Of a stretch of DNA of 33,229 nucleotides, positions 8,255-16,369 are shown one piece after another. The translations under genes were made by a program, and so were the position numbers. The stretch lies in NCBI RefSeq assembly GCF_001269385.1, contig NZ_CXOO01000052.1, positions 1 to 33,229 on the forward strand, written 5' to 3'. A model generated the notes under the pieces. That model was given only the letters and a program-made list of their open reading frames with translations. It was not told where the DNA came from and searched no databases. The DNA is from Limnohabitans sp. DM1. GTDB lineage: Bacteria > Pseudomonadota > Gammaproteobacteria > Burkholderiales > Burkholderiaceae_C. Every line of letters starts with the position of its first letter. Positions within the stretch are counted from its first letter, which is position 1.

Positions 8255-9958
8255 ATGTCGAAGCTTCAGCATCTCAAATCAACAAGCAACTTACACAGCG
8301 TTGCCAATCTGCTGGGGCTAAAGCCCGCACACCTTGCGTACAACCTTTACAAAAAGCCCGACGCCGAGAAATACACAAAGTTCGAGATACCGAAGCGCTA
8401 CGGCGGCAAGAGGATCATCTCTGCACCCAATGCAGACCTAAAACACATTCAGAGGCTGCTCGCTGCTGTACTGATGGATTGCTTGAATGAGCTAAACGCA
8501 AAATACAACCGTCAGGCCGCCCATGGCTTCATTACTCAGCGCTCGATACTTACCAACGCACATCAGCATCGCGGGCGCGGTCATGTTTTGAACTTAGACC
8601 TGCAAGACTTCTTCGGGAGCATCAATTTTGGGCGTGTACGTGGTTTCTTCATTGCCGACAAAGACTTCTCCCTGCATCCGGCAGTAGCCACAGTTTTAGC
8701 GCAGATCGCCTGCTTCGAAAACACCTTGCCGCAGGGAAGCCCGGCATCGCCGGTTATCTCTAACCTTATTGGTAACGTGCTGGATACTCACTTAATCAAG
8801 CTTGCACGCAAGCATGGTTGCGTCTATACACGATACGCAGATGACCTGACTTTTAGTACCAATCTACCGAACTTCCCTGAAGAACTTGCGTACTCAAAAT
8901 TTGGGGTTTGGACTACTGGCACATCATTGCTAAAAGTTATTAAGCAATCTGGTTTTGATGTCAATACCAGTAAAGTACGGATGCAATTGGAGGACAGCCA
9001 GCAAAATGTGACCGGTCTTGTGGTGAATCAAAAAGCCAACACAGCCGCAAGCTATCGGTCCTCGATAAGAGCGATGGCTAAAAACCTTTTTAAAACTGGA
9101 AATTTCACGCACGATTCTTTTATTAAGGACTCAGCAGGAAACGTTTCAAAAAATTCCGAGCTTGGTACTGTGGCGCAGCTACAGGGGATGTTCGGACACA
9201 TCAAGCATGTCGATGAGTTCAATTTACAGATACGTCGTCAAGAGATACCAACCGGCCGTGCAAGTCTGTACAAGAGGTTTTTCCTCTTTAGTCAGTTTTT
9301 TTGCTCATCAAAGCCCGTTATCCTGTGCGAAGGAAAAACCGACAATATTTATCTTTTGCACGCCATTCGTTCACGTGCGAATCACTTTCCGCAGCTTGCT
9401 GAGACAAACGCAACAGGTTCGATATCACTACTGATTAGGATTTTTAAATATGTGGAAAGGAAGGCTGGAAGGACTCTCGGAATGAGTGGCGGCGACGGTG
9501 AAATTAGCAAGTTTATCGGTACATACCTTACCGAGGTGTCAAAGCACTTCAAGGCACCTGGTGTCTCACAACACCCTGTCATTTTGGTTGTAGATCACGA
9601 TAGTGGCGGCAAAGGCCCTTACGAAACCGCCTCAAAAAAGGTGGGTAAGACGTTGGACATTCTTAATCCTTTTGAGCATGTTGCTGCCAACTTATATTTG
9701 GTCGCCACACCATTGCCCTTCGGCGCAACCTCATCTTGCATTGAGGATTGTTTTCAGCCTACCACTTTAGCCAAGACCCTAGGCGGGAAGACGTTTAACT
9801 ATAAAACGAAACATCTGAAACCAACAGAATACGGTAAAAGCTATTTTGCTGAACACGTTGTCCAAGCGGATGCCGGCACAATTGATTTCAGCGGCTTTGA
9901 TCCGCTTTTAGACCGTATAAATAGCGTAATAGTGCATTACGCCAAGTTGCCTAAGTAA
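8255..9958 (+). CDS. Retron reverse transcriptase with fused TOPRIM effector domain (Ec67/Eco2-like)
   Basis: A 567-residue protein. The N-terminal two thirds is a retron-type reverse transcriptase: NAHQH (101-105, the retron NAxxH motif), LNLDLQDFF, LPQGSPASP (QGSP at 160-163), the catalytic RYADD (193-197) and VTG (252-254, region Y). The C-terminal part is a TOPRIM nuclease-like domain: VILCEGKTD (E359, D363) and VVDHDSGG (D447, D449). Length and order match retron Ec67, whose RT-TOPRIM fusion is a reported anti-phage system. The RT makes multicopy single-stranded DNA from the RNA encoded just upstream, and the TOPRIM part is the likely toxic effector. In-frame GTG 8168 and ATG 8228 lie inside the predicted RNA, so ATG 8255, eight bases after a2, was chosen. 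No separate effector gene is needed or seen. Confidence 0.88.
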   Translation: MSKLQHLKSTSNLHSVANLLGLKPAHLAYNLYKKPDAEKYTKFEIPKRYGGKRIISAPNADLKHIQRLLAAVLMDCLNELNAKYNRQAAHGFITQRSILTNAHQHRGRGHVLNLDLQDFFGSINFGRVRGFFIADKDFSLHPAVATVLAQIACFENTLPQGSPASPVISNLIGNVLDTHLIKLARKHGCVYTRYADDLTFSTNLPNFPEELAYSKFGVWTTGTSLLKVIKQSGFDVNTSKVRMQLEDSQQNVTGLVVNQKANTAASYRSSIRAMAKNLFKTGNFTHDSFIKDSAGNVSKNSELGTVAQLQGMFGHIKHVDEFNLQIRRQEIPTGRASLYKRFFLFSQFFCSSKPVILCEGKTDNIYLLHAIRSRANHFPQLAETNATGSISLLIRIFKYVERKAGRTLGMSGGDGEISKFIGTYLTEVSKHFKAPGVSQHPVILVVDHDSGGKGPYETASKKVGKTLDILNPFEHVAANLYLVATPLPFGATSSCIEDCFQPTTLAKTLGGKTFNYKTKHLKPTEYGKSYFAEHVVQADAGTIDFSGFDPLLDRINSVIVHYAKLPK

Positions 9959-10007
9959 TTTGTGAAAACACAATTGCGCTCCCAAGTTAGCGCCGCTTCG
10001 AGATGGT

Positions 10008-10463
10008 GTGGCGGAAGACATGCATCCCCCCCCGATTGCGCTGGCCAAGGTGTTGGCCAATGAGGGCGGCGTGCAGAATGTGACGGTGCTGTGCGCCGCT
10101 GTACTGCACGTCACTATCGAGGACACCGAGACCACGGCCGACAAGCTGCGAGCCTTGTTTGGCGATCAGGTGGCGTCTGTGGTGCTGGAGGTGACCGACG
10201 ACAAGTTGCAGGGTAAGGCGGTGCGCAAGCAGCAAATCGAACACGCGCCGCACATTTCGCCCCAGGCCAAGATGGTCAAACTGGCCGACAAGATCAGCAA
10301 TGTGCGCGACATCCTGGCCTCGCCACCCGCCGATTGGTCGCCCGAGTGCAAACAGGCCTATTTCGACTGGGCCGCCGCCGTGGTCGCAGGCCTGCGCGGC
10401 GTGCACCCTGGCCTGGAGGCGGTGTTTGATGGGCTGTATGCGCGGAGGTTGGGTTTGGGTTGA
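10008..10463 (+). pseudogene. HD-domain (MESH1/RelA-hydrolase-like) fragment with broken HD motif
   Basis: The translation (151 residues from a GTG) matches small HD-type (p)ppGpp hydrolase-like phosphohydrolases: IALAKVLANEGG, LCAAVLHVTIEDTETT, MVKLADKISNVRDI, WAAAVVAGLRGVHPGLE. Two defects suggest it is dead. The first metal-binding segment expected before PIALAKVL (around KHxxQRRK) is missing, leaving only WRKT-like residues in another frame next to a run of eight C. The family HD motif is HV here (H34, V35), removing a metal-binding Asp. It lies just after the retron, so insertion of the island may have truncated it. It could still make a folded, inactive protein. Confidence 0.65.
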
Positions 10464-10514
10464 TGCGGTGAATTCGTCGTGAGGGTGGTGGCGAATTCGC
10501 CATGCCCTCACAAA

Positions 10515-10703
10515 ATGCCCGCCCTCATCAACGGCAACAACTTCTACGTCTCCTGGAAACGCGTCTTCCAGCCCTGGCTGCAAGGTCAGCCGGTGGTCGT
10601 GTTGTCTAACAACGACGACTGGGCTATTGCCCACAATGACGAGATCTAATTCCTCGGCATCAAGACAAGCGCGCCGCAGCCCTGGGTCAAATCTATTCGT
10701 TAG
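10515..10703 (+). pseudogene. umuC: umuC (DNA polymerase V subunit) N-terminal remnant
   Basis: ATG 10515 opens a sequence that reads MPALINGNNFYVSWKRVFQP, then QGQPVVVLSNND, then a TAA stop at 10647 followed in frame by FLGIKTSAPQPW and TAG at 10701. Intact UmuC begins with a closely similar DGNNFYVSCERVFxP, PVVVLSNNDGC and ALGIKMGAP. Here the metal-binding first Asp of the DGNNFY motif is Asn, the GC after SNND is changed, and about 350 C-terminal residues are absent. It is therefore a decayed fragment, not a working translesion polymerase. Together with the HD remnant it marks a scrapyard at the right edge of the defence island. Confidence 0.75.
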
Positions 10704-10801
10704 ACCGCACCCAGCTGATTAACCCCAGTCACCAACAAGTCATCCCCCCACCCCGCTTGCCGCTAAGCTGAATCCCTTTTGCTGACCTGCGGAGCACAGC
10801 C

Positions 10802-11587
10802 ATGGCGTTTGAGATTCCTTCCTTAAAAGACAGCGTTCACCCCGACGAATGGCAGCTGCGGCTGGACTTGGCCGCGTGTTACCGGCTGGTGGCGCTGTAC
10901 GGCTGGAGCGATCTGGTGTTCACCCACATCAGCGCCAAGCTACCCGAGTCGGTGGCGGGTCAGGACCATCAGTTTTTGATCAACCCCTACGGCCTGATGT
11001 TTGACGAGATCACCGCGTCCAGCCTGGTGAAGGTGGACATGCAGTGCAACAAGCTGCACGACAGCCCCTTTCCGGTCAACCCGGCGGGCTTTGTGATCCA
11101 CAGCGCGGTGCACGAGGCGCGGCCCGATGCCGGTTGTGTGCTGCACACCCACACCCGGGCCGGGGTGGCCGTGAGCGCGCAGGCGCACGGCGTGCTGCCC
11201 ATCAGCCAGCAAAGCACGTTTGTGCTGGCGTCACTGGCCTACCATGGCTACGAGGGCGTGGCCATTCACGACGAAGAAAAGCTGCGCCTGCAGGCCGATT
11301 TGGGCGAAGCCAATTACCTGATGCTGCGCAACCACGGCTTGCTCACCGTGGGCAAAACCATTGCCGATGCGTTCTTGTCGATGTACACCTTCGAGAACAC
11401 CTGCCGCATCCAGGTCGATGCGCTGGCGGGCCAAGCGGGCCCCAAAGACCTGACGGCTGTGGACCCGCAAATTTTGAACGGCGTGGCCTACGCCATGCGG
11501 GTGCAAACCGGTGGCTTGGGCGGCCAGTTTGTGTGGCCCTCTTTGCTGCGCAAACTGCAACGCGAAAGCCCGGGGTATGCGGCTTGA
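10802..11587 (+). CDS. Class II aldolase/adducin family protein
   Basis: A 261-residue soluble protein of the class II aldolase/adducin fold. Zinc-ligand signatures are present: HTH in VLHTHTRAG (H115, H117) and NHG in MLRNHGLLT (N177, H178). The N-terminus (LRLDLAACYRLVALYGWSDL, FTHISAKLP) is typical of the family. Members act as sugar-phosphate aldolases, epimerases or decarboxylases, and the exact substrate cannot be told from sequence. GGAG lies eight bases before ATG 10802, supporting the start. No partner gene in the same direction adjoins it: the downstream neighbour is alkB on the opposite strand. The gene looks intact and marks the return to ordinary chromosomal sequence after the defence island. 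Confidence 0.85.
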   Translation: MAFEIPSLKDSVHPDEWQLRLDLAACYRLVALYGWSDLVFTHISAKLPESVAGQDHQFLINPYGLMFDEITASSLVKVDMQCNKLHDSPFPVNPAGFVIHSAVHEARPDAGCVLHTHTRAGVAVSAQAHGVLPISQQSTFVLASLAYHGYEGVAIHDEEKLRLQADLGEANYLMLRNHGLLTVGKTIADAFLSMYTFENTCRIQVDALAGQAGPKDLTAVDPQILNGVAYAMRVQTGGLGGQFVWPSLLRKLQRESPGYAA

Positions 11588-11617
11588 GGCCACTGCTTCA
11601 AAGCGCCACAGGTGCCA

Positions 11618-11644
11618 TGTCGGGGCTGAAGCCACCGACCTACA
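11618..11644. repeat. Palindromic intergenic repeat, family A
   Basis: TGTCGGGGCTGAAGCCACCG followed by ACCTACA. The stem GTCGG/CCGAC with inner GGCT/AGCC closes on a tiny loop, and the trailing CCTACA tail is shared with other copies at 18520-18596 and 19766-19793. It lies between two convergent genes, so it might also help to terminate transcription. Confidence 0.55.
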
Positions 11645-11671
11645 TAGACGAATGACCTGCTGGTGCCGTGC

Positions 11672-12823
11672 TCAGCCCCAACGCTGCATCAGCCGCCGTC
11701 TGGCCGAGGCTTGCACATTCACCCGTTGCAAGTTCCCGCCATAGTGCGCCATGACGCGGGGGTCCATCCACGCAAACCACAGAGGCGGCAGGTACGCCAC
11801 CGTGATCATGGTGGCGTAACCTGCGGGCAGTTGCGGCGCGGCTGCGAAATGCCGCAGCGCCTGATAACGCCGACTGGGGTGCGCGTGGTGGTCGGAATGC
11901 CTTTGCAAGTGGTACAGCAACAAGTTGCCCACCAGGTGGTTGCTGTTCCACGAGTGCTCGGGCTCGCAGCGCACATAGCGGCCAGACGCGTCACGCTGGC
12001 GCAGCAAACCGTAGTGCTCCACATAGTTCACCACCTCCAGCATGGAGGATGCATACACGGCCTGCACCAGCAAAAAGGGCAGCACCACCCAGCCCAGCCA
12101 CGCCACCAGAGCGCCAAACAAGAGCAGCGTTAAACCCCAGGCTTGCAGGTTGTGGTTTTGCAGGTGCCAAACGCTGTGGCCTTGTTTGTTCAGGCGTTCT
12201 TGCTCCAACGCCCAGGCAGATTGCAAGCTGCCCCACACCGAGCGCGGCAAGAAGGCCCAAAAGCTTTCGCCCATGCGGGCACTGGCCGGGTCTTCCGGGG
12301 TGGCCACGCGTTTGTGGTGACCTCGGTTGTGCTCCACAAAAAAGTGACCATAGGCACTGGGCGCCAAAGCGATCTTGGACAGCCACCGGTCCAGGGCCTC
12401 CTTTTTGTGGCCCAGTTCATGCGCGGTGCCAATGCCAATGCCGTTGATGGCCCCCACCGTCAATACCAAAGCGGCATAGCCAAACCAGGGCAGCGGCTGA
12501 CTGACGGCGATCCAGGCACCCAACACCGTGCCGATCATTTGCAAGGGCACATAGGCCCACACCATGGCGCGGTAAAACATGTCCTGATCGAGTTGCGCCA
12601 CCGCCGATTCGGGCGGGTTGCTGAAGTCCTCGCCCAACACGCGATCGAGCACCGGTAACAACACATGGATGATCAGCGGGGCCAGCAGCATGCACCACCA
12701 CTGCCCCGTCCAGACGAAAGCCAGCAAGGAGCCTGTGAATGTCAGGGGAATCGAAGGGCTTAGCAGCCACAGCCAGCGCTTGTCTTGCCATGCTTCTTCG
12801 AGTTTGACCGCAGGGCTGTTCAT
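11672..12823 (-). CDS. alkB: Alkane 1-monooxygenase (AlkB family)
   Basis: A 383-residue integral-membrane non-haem di-iron hydroxylase. All four histidine signatures of AlkB are visible: HELGHK (135-140), EHNRGHH (164-170), NYVEHYG (266-272) and LQRHSDHH (306-313), the last followed by AHPSRRYQ, which separates AlkB from ordinary desaturases. Hydrophobic segments fill residues 25-60, 85-130 and 228-262. It would insert one oxygen atom at the terminal carbon of an alkane, taking electrons from rubredoxin. No rubredoxin domain is fused and none is encoded in the window. The gene is divergent from a GMC oxidoreductase about 210 bases away that could oxidise the alcohol product. No clear Shine-Dalgarno is seen before ATG 12823. 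Confidence 0.9.
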   Translation of the reverse strand: MNSPAVKLEEAWQDKRWLWLLSPSIPLTFTGSLLAFVWTGQWWCMLLAPLIIHVLLPVLDRVLGEDFSNPPESAVAQLDQDMFYRAMVWAYVPLQMIGTVLGAWIAVSQPLPWFGYAALVLTVGAINGIGIGTAHELGHKKEALDRWLSKIALAPSAYGHFFVEHNRGHHKRVATPEDPASARMGESFWAFLPRSVWGSLQSAWALEQERLNKQGHSVWHLQNHNLQAWGLTLLLFGALVAWLGWVVLPFLLVQAVYASSMLEVVNYVEHYGLLRQRDASGRYVRCEPEHSWNSNHLVGNLLLYHLQRHSDHHAHPSRRYQALRHFAAAPQLPAGYATMITVAYLPPLWFAWMDPRVMAHYGGNLQRVNVQASARRRLMQRWG

Positions 12824-13032
12824 GGCTGGGGCCTACCGAGTCGTGCAAGGCCAAAAACTTCAATGACAAGCAACATGGCAATTCTCCAAATGTTTTGGCA
12901 TTGTGAGGGGTCTTTGGGTGAATGGGGTGTCACCACAGGGGAACTTGATGATGAAAACTGCAAGCACGCAAGACAGGCCCAAGCCTGCCCTATCCCTTAT
13001 ATTGGTCGAACAAACTGTTGGGGAAGGTTTTC

Positions 13033-14622
13033 ATGGAATTTGATTACGTGATCGTGGGCGGTGGCTCTGCCGGTTGTGTGCTGGCCTGCCGCTTGAGCGA
13101 AGACCCCAGCGTGCAGGTGGCCCTGCTCGAGGCCGGGCCACCCGACACCAGCGCGCTGATCCACTGCCCCGCAGGCATCGCGCTCATGGCCCGGGTGGAC
13201 CTGGTGTCGCAAGGTCTGAACACCGTGCCGCAACCCGGCTTGAACGGCCGCACCGGTTTTCAGCCGCGTGGCCGCACGCTGGGCGGCTCCAGCTCGACCA
13301 ACGCCATGGCCTACATCCGTGGCCAAGCCGTGGATTACGACACTTGGGCCGACATGGGTTGCCAAGGCTGGTCCTGGGCCGAGGTCTTGCCCTACTTTTT
13401 GAAGGCCGAGCACAACGAACGCATCCACAACGAATGGCATGGCCAACACGGCCCCTTGAACGTGGCGGATTTGCAAAGCCCCAACGTGTTTTCACAGCGC
13501 TTCCTCGAGGCAGGCGTGCAAGCGGGCTTGCCCCTCACCACCGACTTCAACGGCCCCACGCAAGAGGGCGTGGGCCTGTACCAAGTGACGCAAAAGGCGG
13601 GCGAGCGCTTCAGCGCGGCCAAGGCTTACCTCACGCCGAATCGGGGTCGATCCAATTTGCATGTGATGACGGGCGTGACGGTGGACCGCATTGGCCTGGT
13701 CGATGGCGTGGCGCGGCAGGTGCATGCCTTGCAAGGCCACCAGCCCCTGAGCTTGACGGCCCGGCGCGAAATCATTTTGAGCGCGGGTGCTTTCCAGTCG
13801 CCCGCCATTCTCATGCGTTCGGGCATTGGGCCTGCTGCGCATTTGCAAAGCCTGGACATTGAGGTGCTGCACAACTTGCCCGGCGTGGGCGAGAACCTGC
13901 ACGACCACCCAGACGCCGTGCTGGTGGCCGATGCGCCGGGTCACACCGATTTGATCGGCGTCTCACCACGGGGCACATGGCACACCTTGCAAGCCCTGTG
14001 GGCCTGGCGGCAACACCGCAAGGGGCGCCTCACCACCAACTTTGCCGAGGGCGGCGCGTTTTACAAAAGCCGGCCTGAGGAGGCACACCCGGACATCCAG
14101 CTGCACTTTGTGGTGGCCAAACTGGTGGACCATGGCCGCCAACTCACGCTGGGGCATGGCTACTCTTTGCATGTGTGCTTGTTGCAGCCGGACAGCCGGG
14201 GCCTTGTGCAATTGGCCAACCGCAACCCGAACAGTGCGCCACTGATCGACCCCCAGTTTTTGAGCGACCCGCGTGACCTGCAGCGCTTGCGCGACGGGGT
14301 TCGCCAAGCTCAGCGCATCTTGGCCCAACCTGCGCTTGCCGCGTATGGCAAAGAGTGGGCAGCGTCTGCCGATGCGCGCACCGACGAACAACTCGATCAC
14401 TGGATTCGCCAACACGCCGACACGGTCTACCACCCGGTGGGCACCTGCCGCATGGGGCAAGACGACATGGCGGTGGTCGATGCGCAGCTGCGCGTGCACG
14501 GCGTGCCCGGTCTGCGCGTAGTCGACGCCTCGGTCATGCCACGCATCGTGAGCGGCAACACCAACGCGCCGACCATCATGATTGCGGAGAAGGCGGCGGA
14601 TTGGATACGCGCGGCGCATTGA
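13033..14622 (+). CDS. GMC-family FAD alcohol dehydrogenase/oxidase
   Basis: A 529-residue flavoprotein of the glucose-methanol-choline oxidoreductase family. The dinucleotide site [10 protein letters not shown] (GGGSAG at 9-14) is followed by LLEAGP and by the GMC signature [18 protein letters not shown]. The C-terminal catalytic pair is in [10 protein letters not shown] (H467) and SGNTNAPT (N511). An upstream TTG at 13018 is in frame, but GGGGAAGG five bases before ATG 13033 makes that ATG the better start. Relatives include choline dehydrogenase and the AlkJ-type alcohol dehydrogenase; the divergent alkB next door favours oxidation of a long-chain alcohol to aldehyde, but this is inferred from context only. 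The gene appears intact. Confidence 0.88.
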   Translation: MEFDYVIVGGGSAGCVLACRLSEDPSVQVALLEAGPPDTSALIHCPAGIALMARVDLVSQGLNTVPQPGLNGRTGFQPRGRTLGGSSSTNAMAYIRGQAVDYDTWADMGCQGWSWAEVLPYFLKAEHNERIHNEWHGQHGPLNVADLQSPNVFSQRFLEAGVQAGLPLTTDFNGPTQEGVGLYQVTQKAGERFSAAKAYLTPNRGRSNLHVMTGVTVDRIGLVDGVARQVHALQGHQPLSLTARREIILSAGAFQSPAILMRSGIGPAAHLQSLDIEVLHNLPGVGENLHDHPDAVLVADAPGHTDLIGVSPRGTWHTLQALWAWRQHRKGRLTTNFAEGGAFYKSRPEEAHPDIQLHFVVAKLVDHGRQLTLGHGYSLHVCLLQPDSRGLVQLANRNPNSAPLIDPQFLSDPRDLQRLRDGVRQAQRILAQPALAAYGKEWAASADARTDEQLDHWIRQHADTVYHPVGTCRMGQDDMAVVDAQLRVHGVPGLRVVDASVMPRIVSGNTNAPTIMIAEKAADWIRAAH

Positions 14623-14642
14623 TGCTTTTCACCGGGCCGCTT

Positions 14643-14775
14643 GTGGGTGCGAAGCTTGGTTTTATGTTGTTCGTTGTGATGGCGTGCCTCTGAAATTACC
14701 TACCGAGGCCCCCATATCCGATTGATATCCGTGCGTCGCGCACGCACAGAAGAGGTGGCACTTTATGAAAGCTAA
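14643..14775 (+). pseudogene. brnT: brnT toxin remnant (C-terminal end, frameshifted)
   Basis: The last 27 codons in one frame (14692-14772, stop TAA 14773) read [20 protein letters not shown] then EVALYES, the typical C-terminus of BrnT ribonuclease toxins (IRxISxRRAxxxE...YE). The preceding stretch [14 protein letters not shown] also looks like BrnT but is in another frame and ends at TGA 14691, so a frameshift separates the two. The N-terminal half of the toxin is absent, since the GMC gene ends at 14622. The remnant overlaps the brnA start by 11 bases, as in intact brnTA operons. Confidence 0.6.
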
Positions 14776-15034
14776 AAAGTTTGATCAACAGTTTGATGAT
14801 GGCGCCGACATCACGGCTTCTTTGGACTTGTCCAAAGCCAGGCGCGTGCTGCAGGATCAGAAGCGGGTGAATGTTGATTTCCCAACATGGATGATTGACT
14901 CGCTGGACCGCGAAGCCAGCAAACTGGGGGTGACGAGGCAGTCCGTGATCAAGGTCTGGCTGGCCGAGCGCCTTCACGCGACGAATTCTCATGTGCCGTT
15001 ACAACGGACGTCGAAAGTTGCGACGCACCGCTGA
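14765..15034 (+). CDS. brnA: BrnA-type antitoxin (ribbon-helix-helix)
   Basis: An 89-residue protein with the BrnA pattern: MKAKKFDQQFDDGADI at the toxin-binding N-terminus, LDLSKARR, then the ribbon-helix-helix RVNVDFPTWMIDSLDREA and KLGVTRQSVIKVWLAERL. AGAGGTGG lies seven bases before ATG 14765. In intact modules BrnA neutralises BrnT and represses the shared operon. Here the toxin upstream is only a frameshifted fragment, so this is an orphan antitoxin. The last 17 residues or so (after LAERLHA) do not resemble the family and may be read-through extension. It may be a relic, or it may still bind DNA or counter a toxin elsewhere. Confidence 0.85.
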   Translation: MKAKKFDQQFDDGADITASLDLSKARRVLQDQKRVNVDFPTWMIDSLDREASKLGVTRQSVIKVWLAERLHATNSHVPLQRTSKVATHR

Positions 15035-15137
15035 ACTTCACGTCAGTTTCACCCCACCCGCCGATACCCCCACGCAACCCGCATCCCCGTCGTCACTGCA
15101 CATAGCCGCAAACACCGCCAAGGTTTCACTCAGGACT

Positions 15138-15167
15138 GATCGCGGCGGGGGCGCCGCTCCTGCAGAG
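15138..15167 (+). repeat. Intergenic repeat, family B, copy 1
   Basis: The core ATCGCGGCGGGGGCGCC is followed by GCTCCTGCAGAG. A near-identical copy lies at 24976-25005 in the same orientation (ending ACTCCTACAGGG). The pattern resembles REP-type sequences of proteobacteria: a GC-rich palindrome followed by a CTCCTACAG tail. It lies in the non-coding gap between brnA and the gap terminator. Confidence 0.6.
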
Positions 15168-15180
15168 AACCATTGCCACG

Positions 15181-15206
15181 AAAAAAGCGCCCGAAGGCGC
15201 TTTTTT
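15181..15206. terminator. Bidirectional intrinsic terminator
   Basis: AAAAAAGCGCC (15181-15191), loop CGAA, GGCGCTTTTTT (15196-15206): an 11-bp stem whose A and T runs give a U tract in either direction. It lies 17 bases past the stop of the gap gene on the minus strand and also closes off brnA on the plus strand. Confidence 0.92.
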
Positions 15207-15223
15207 CATGTGGGCGGTCAAGC

Positions 15224-16264
<1,041 letters not shown>

Positions 16265-16320
16265 TTACGTAACCGGATTTGAAATCAAGACCCTTTCAGA
16301 ATCCTGATCCCCGGACGTGG

Positions 16321-16345
16321 CATCAGCGCCTTGCGGGCGCTGATG
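16321..16345 (-). terminator. Strong hairpin between tkt and gap
   Basis: CATCAGCGCC (16321-16330), loop TTGCG, GGCGCTGATG (16336-16345): a perfect 10-bp stem 25 bases after the tkt stop. There is no T run on the minus strand after it, so it may be a weak or Rho-assisted terminator, or an mRNA-stabilising or processing hairpin in the tkt-gap transcript. Confidence 0.55.
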
Positions 16346-16369
16346 GAGTCCGGCCGGTCAGTGGCCTTG

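Noticed and set aside
8050..8490. Plus-strand 146-residue frame across the retron RNA and RT start
   Set aside because: Its overlap with the predicted RNA and with the well-supported RT frame makes it a chance frame.
10024..10034. Run of eight C as a simple sequencing frameshift that would restore the HD gene
   Set aside because: Correcting the length would not restore the missing N-terminal metal site or the HD to HV change.
13074..13862. Second plus-strand frame inside the GMC gene
   Set aside because: Arg/Gly/His-rich shadow frame of a GC-rich gene with no recognisable motif.
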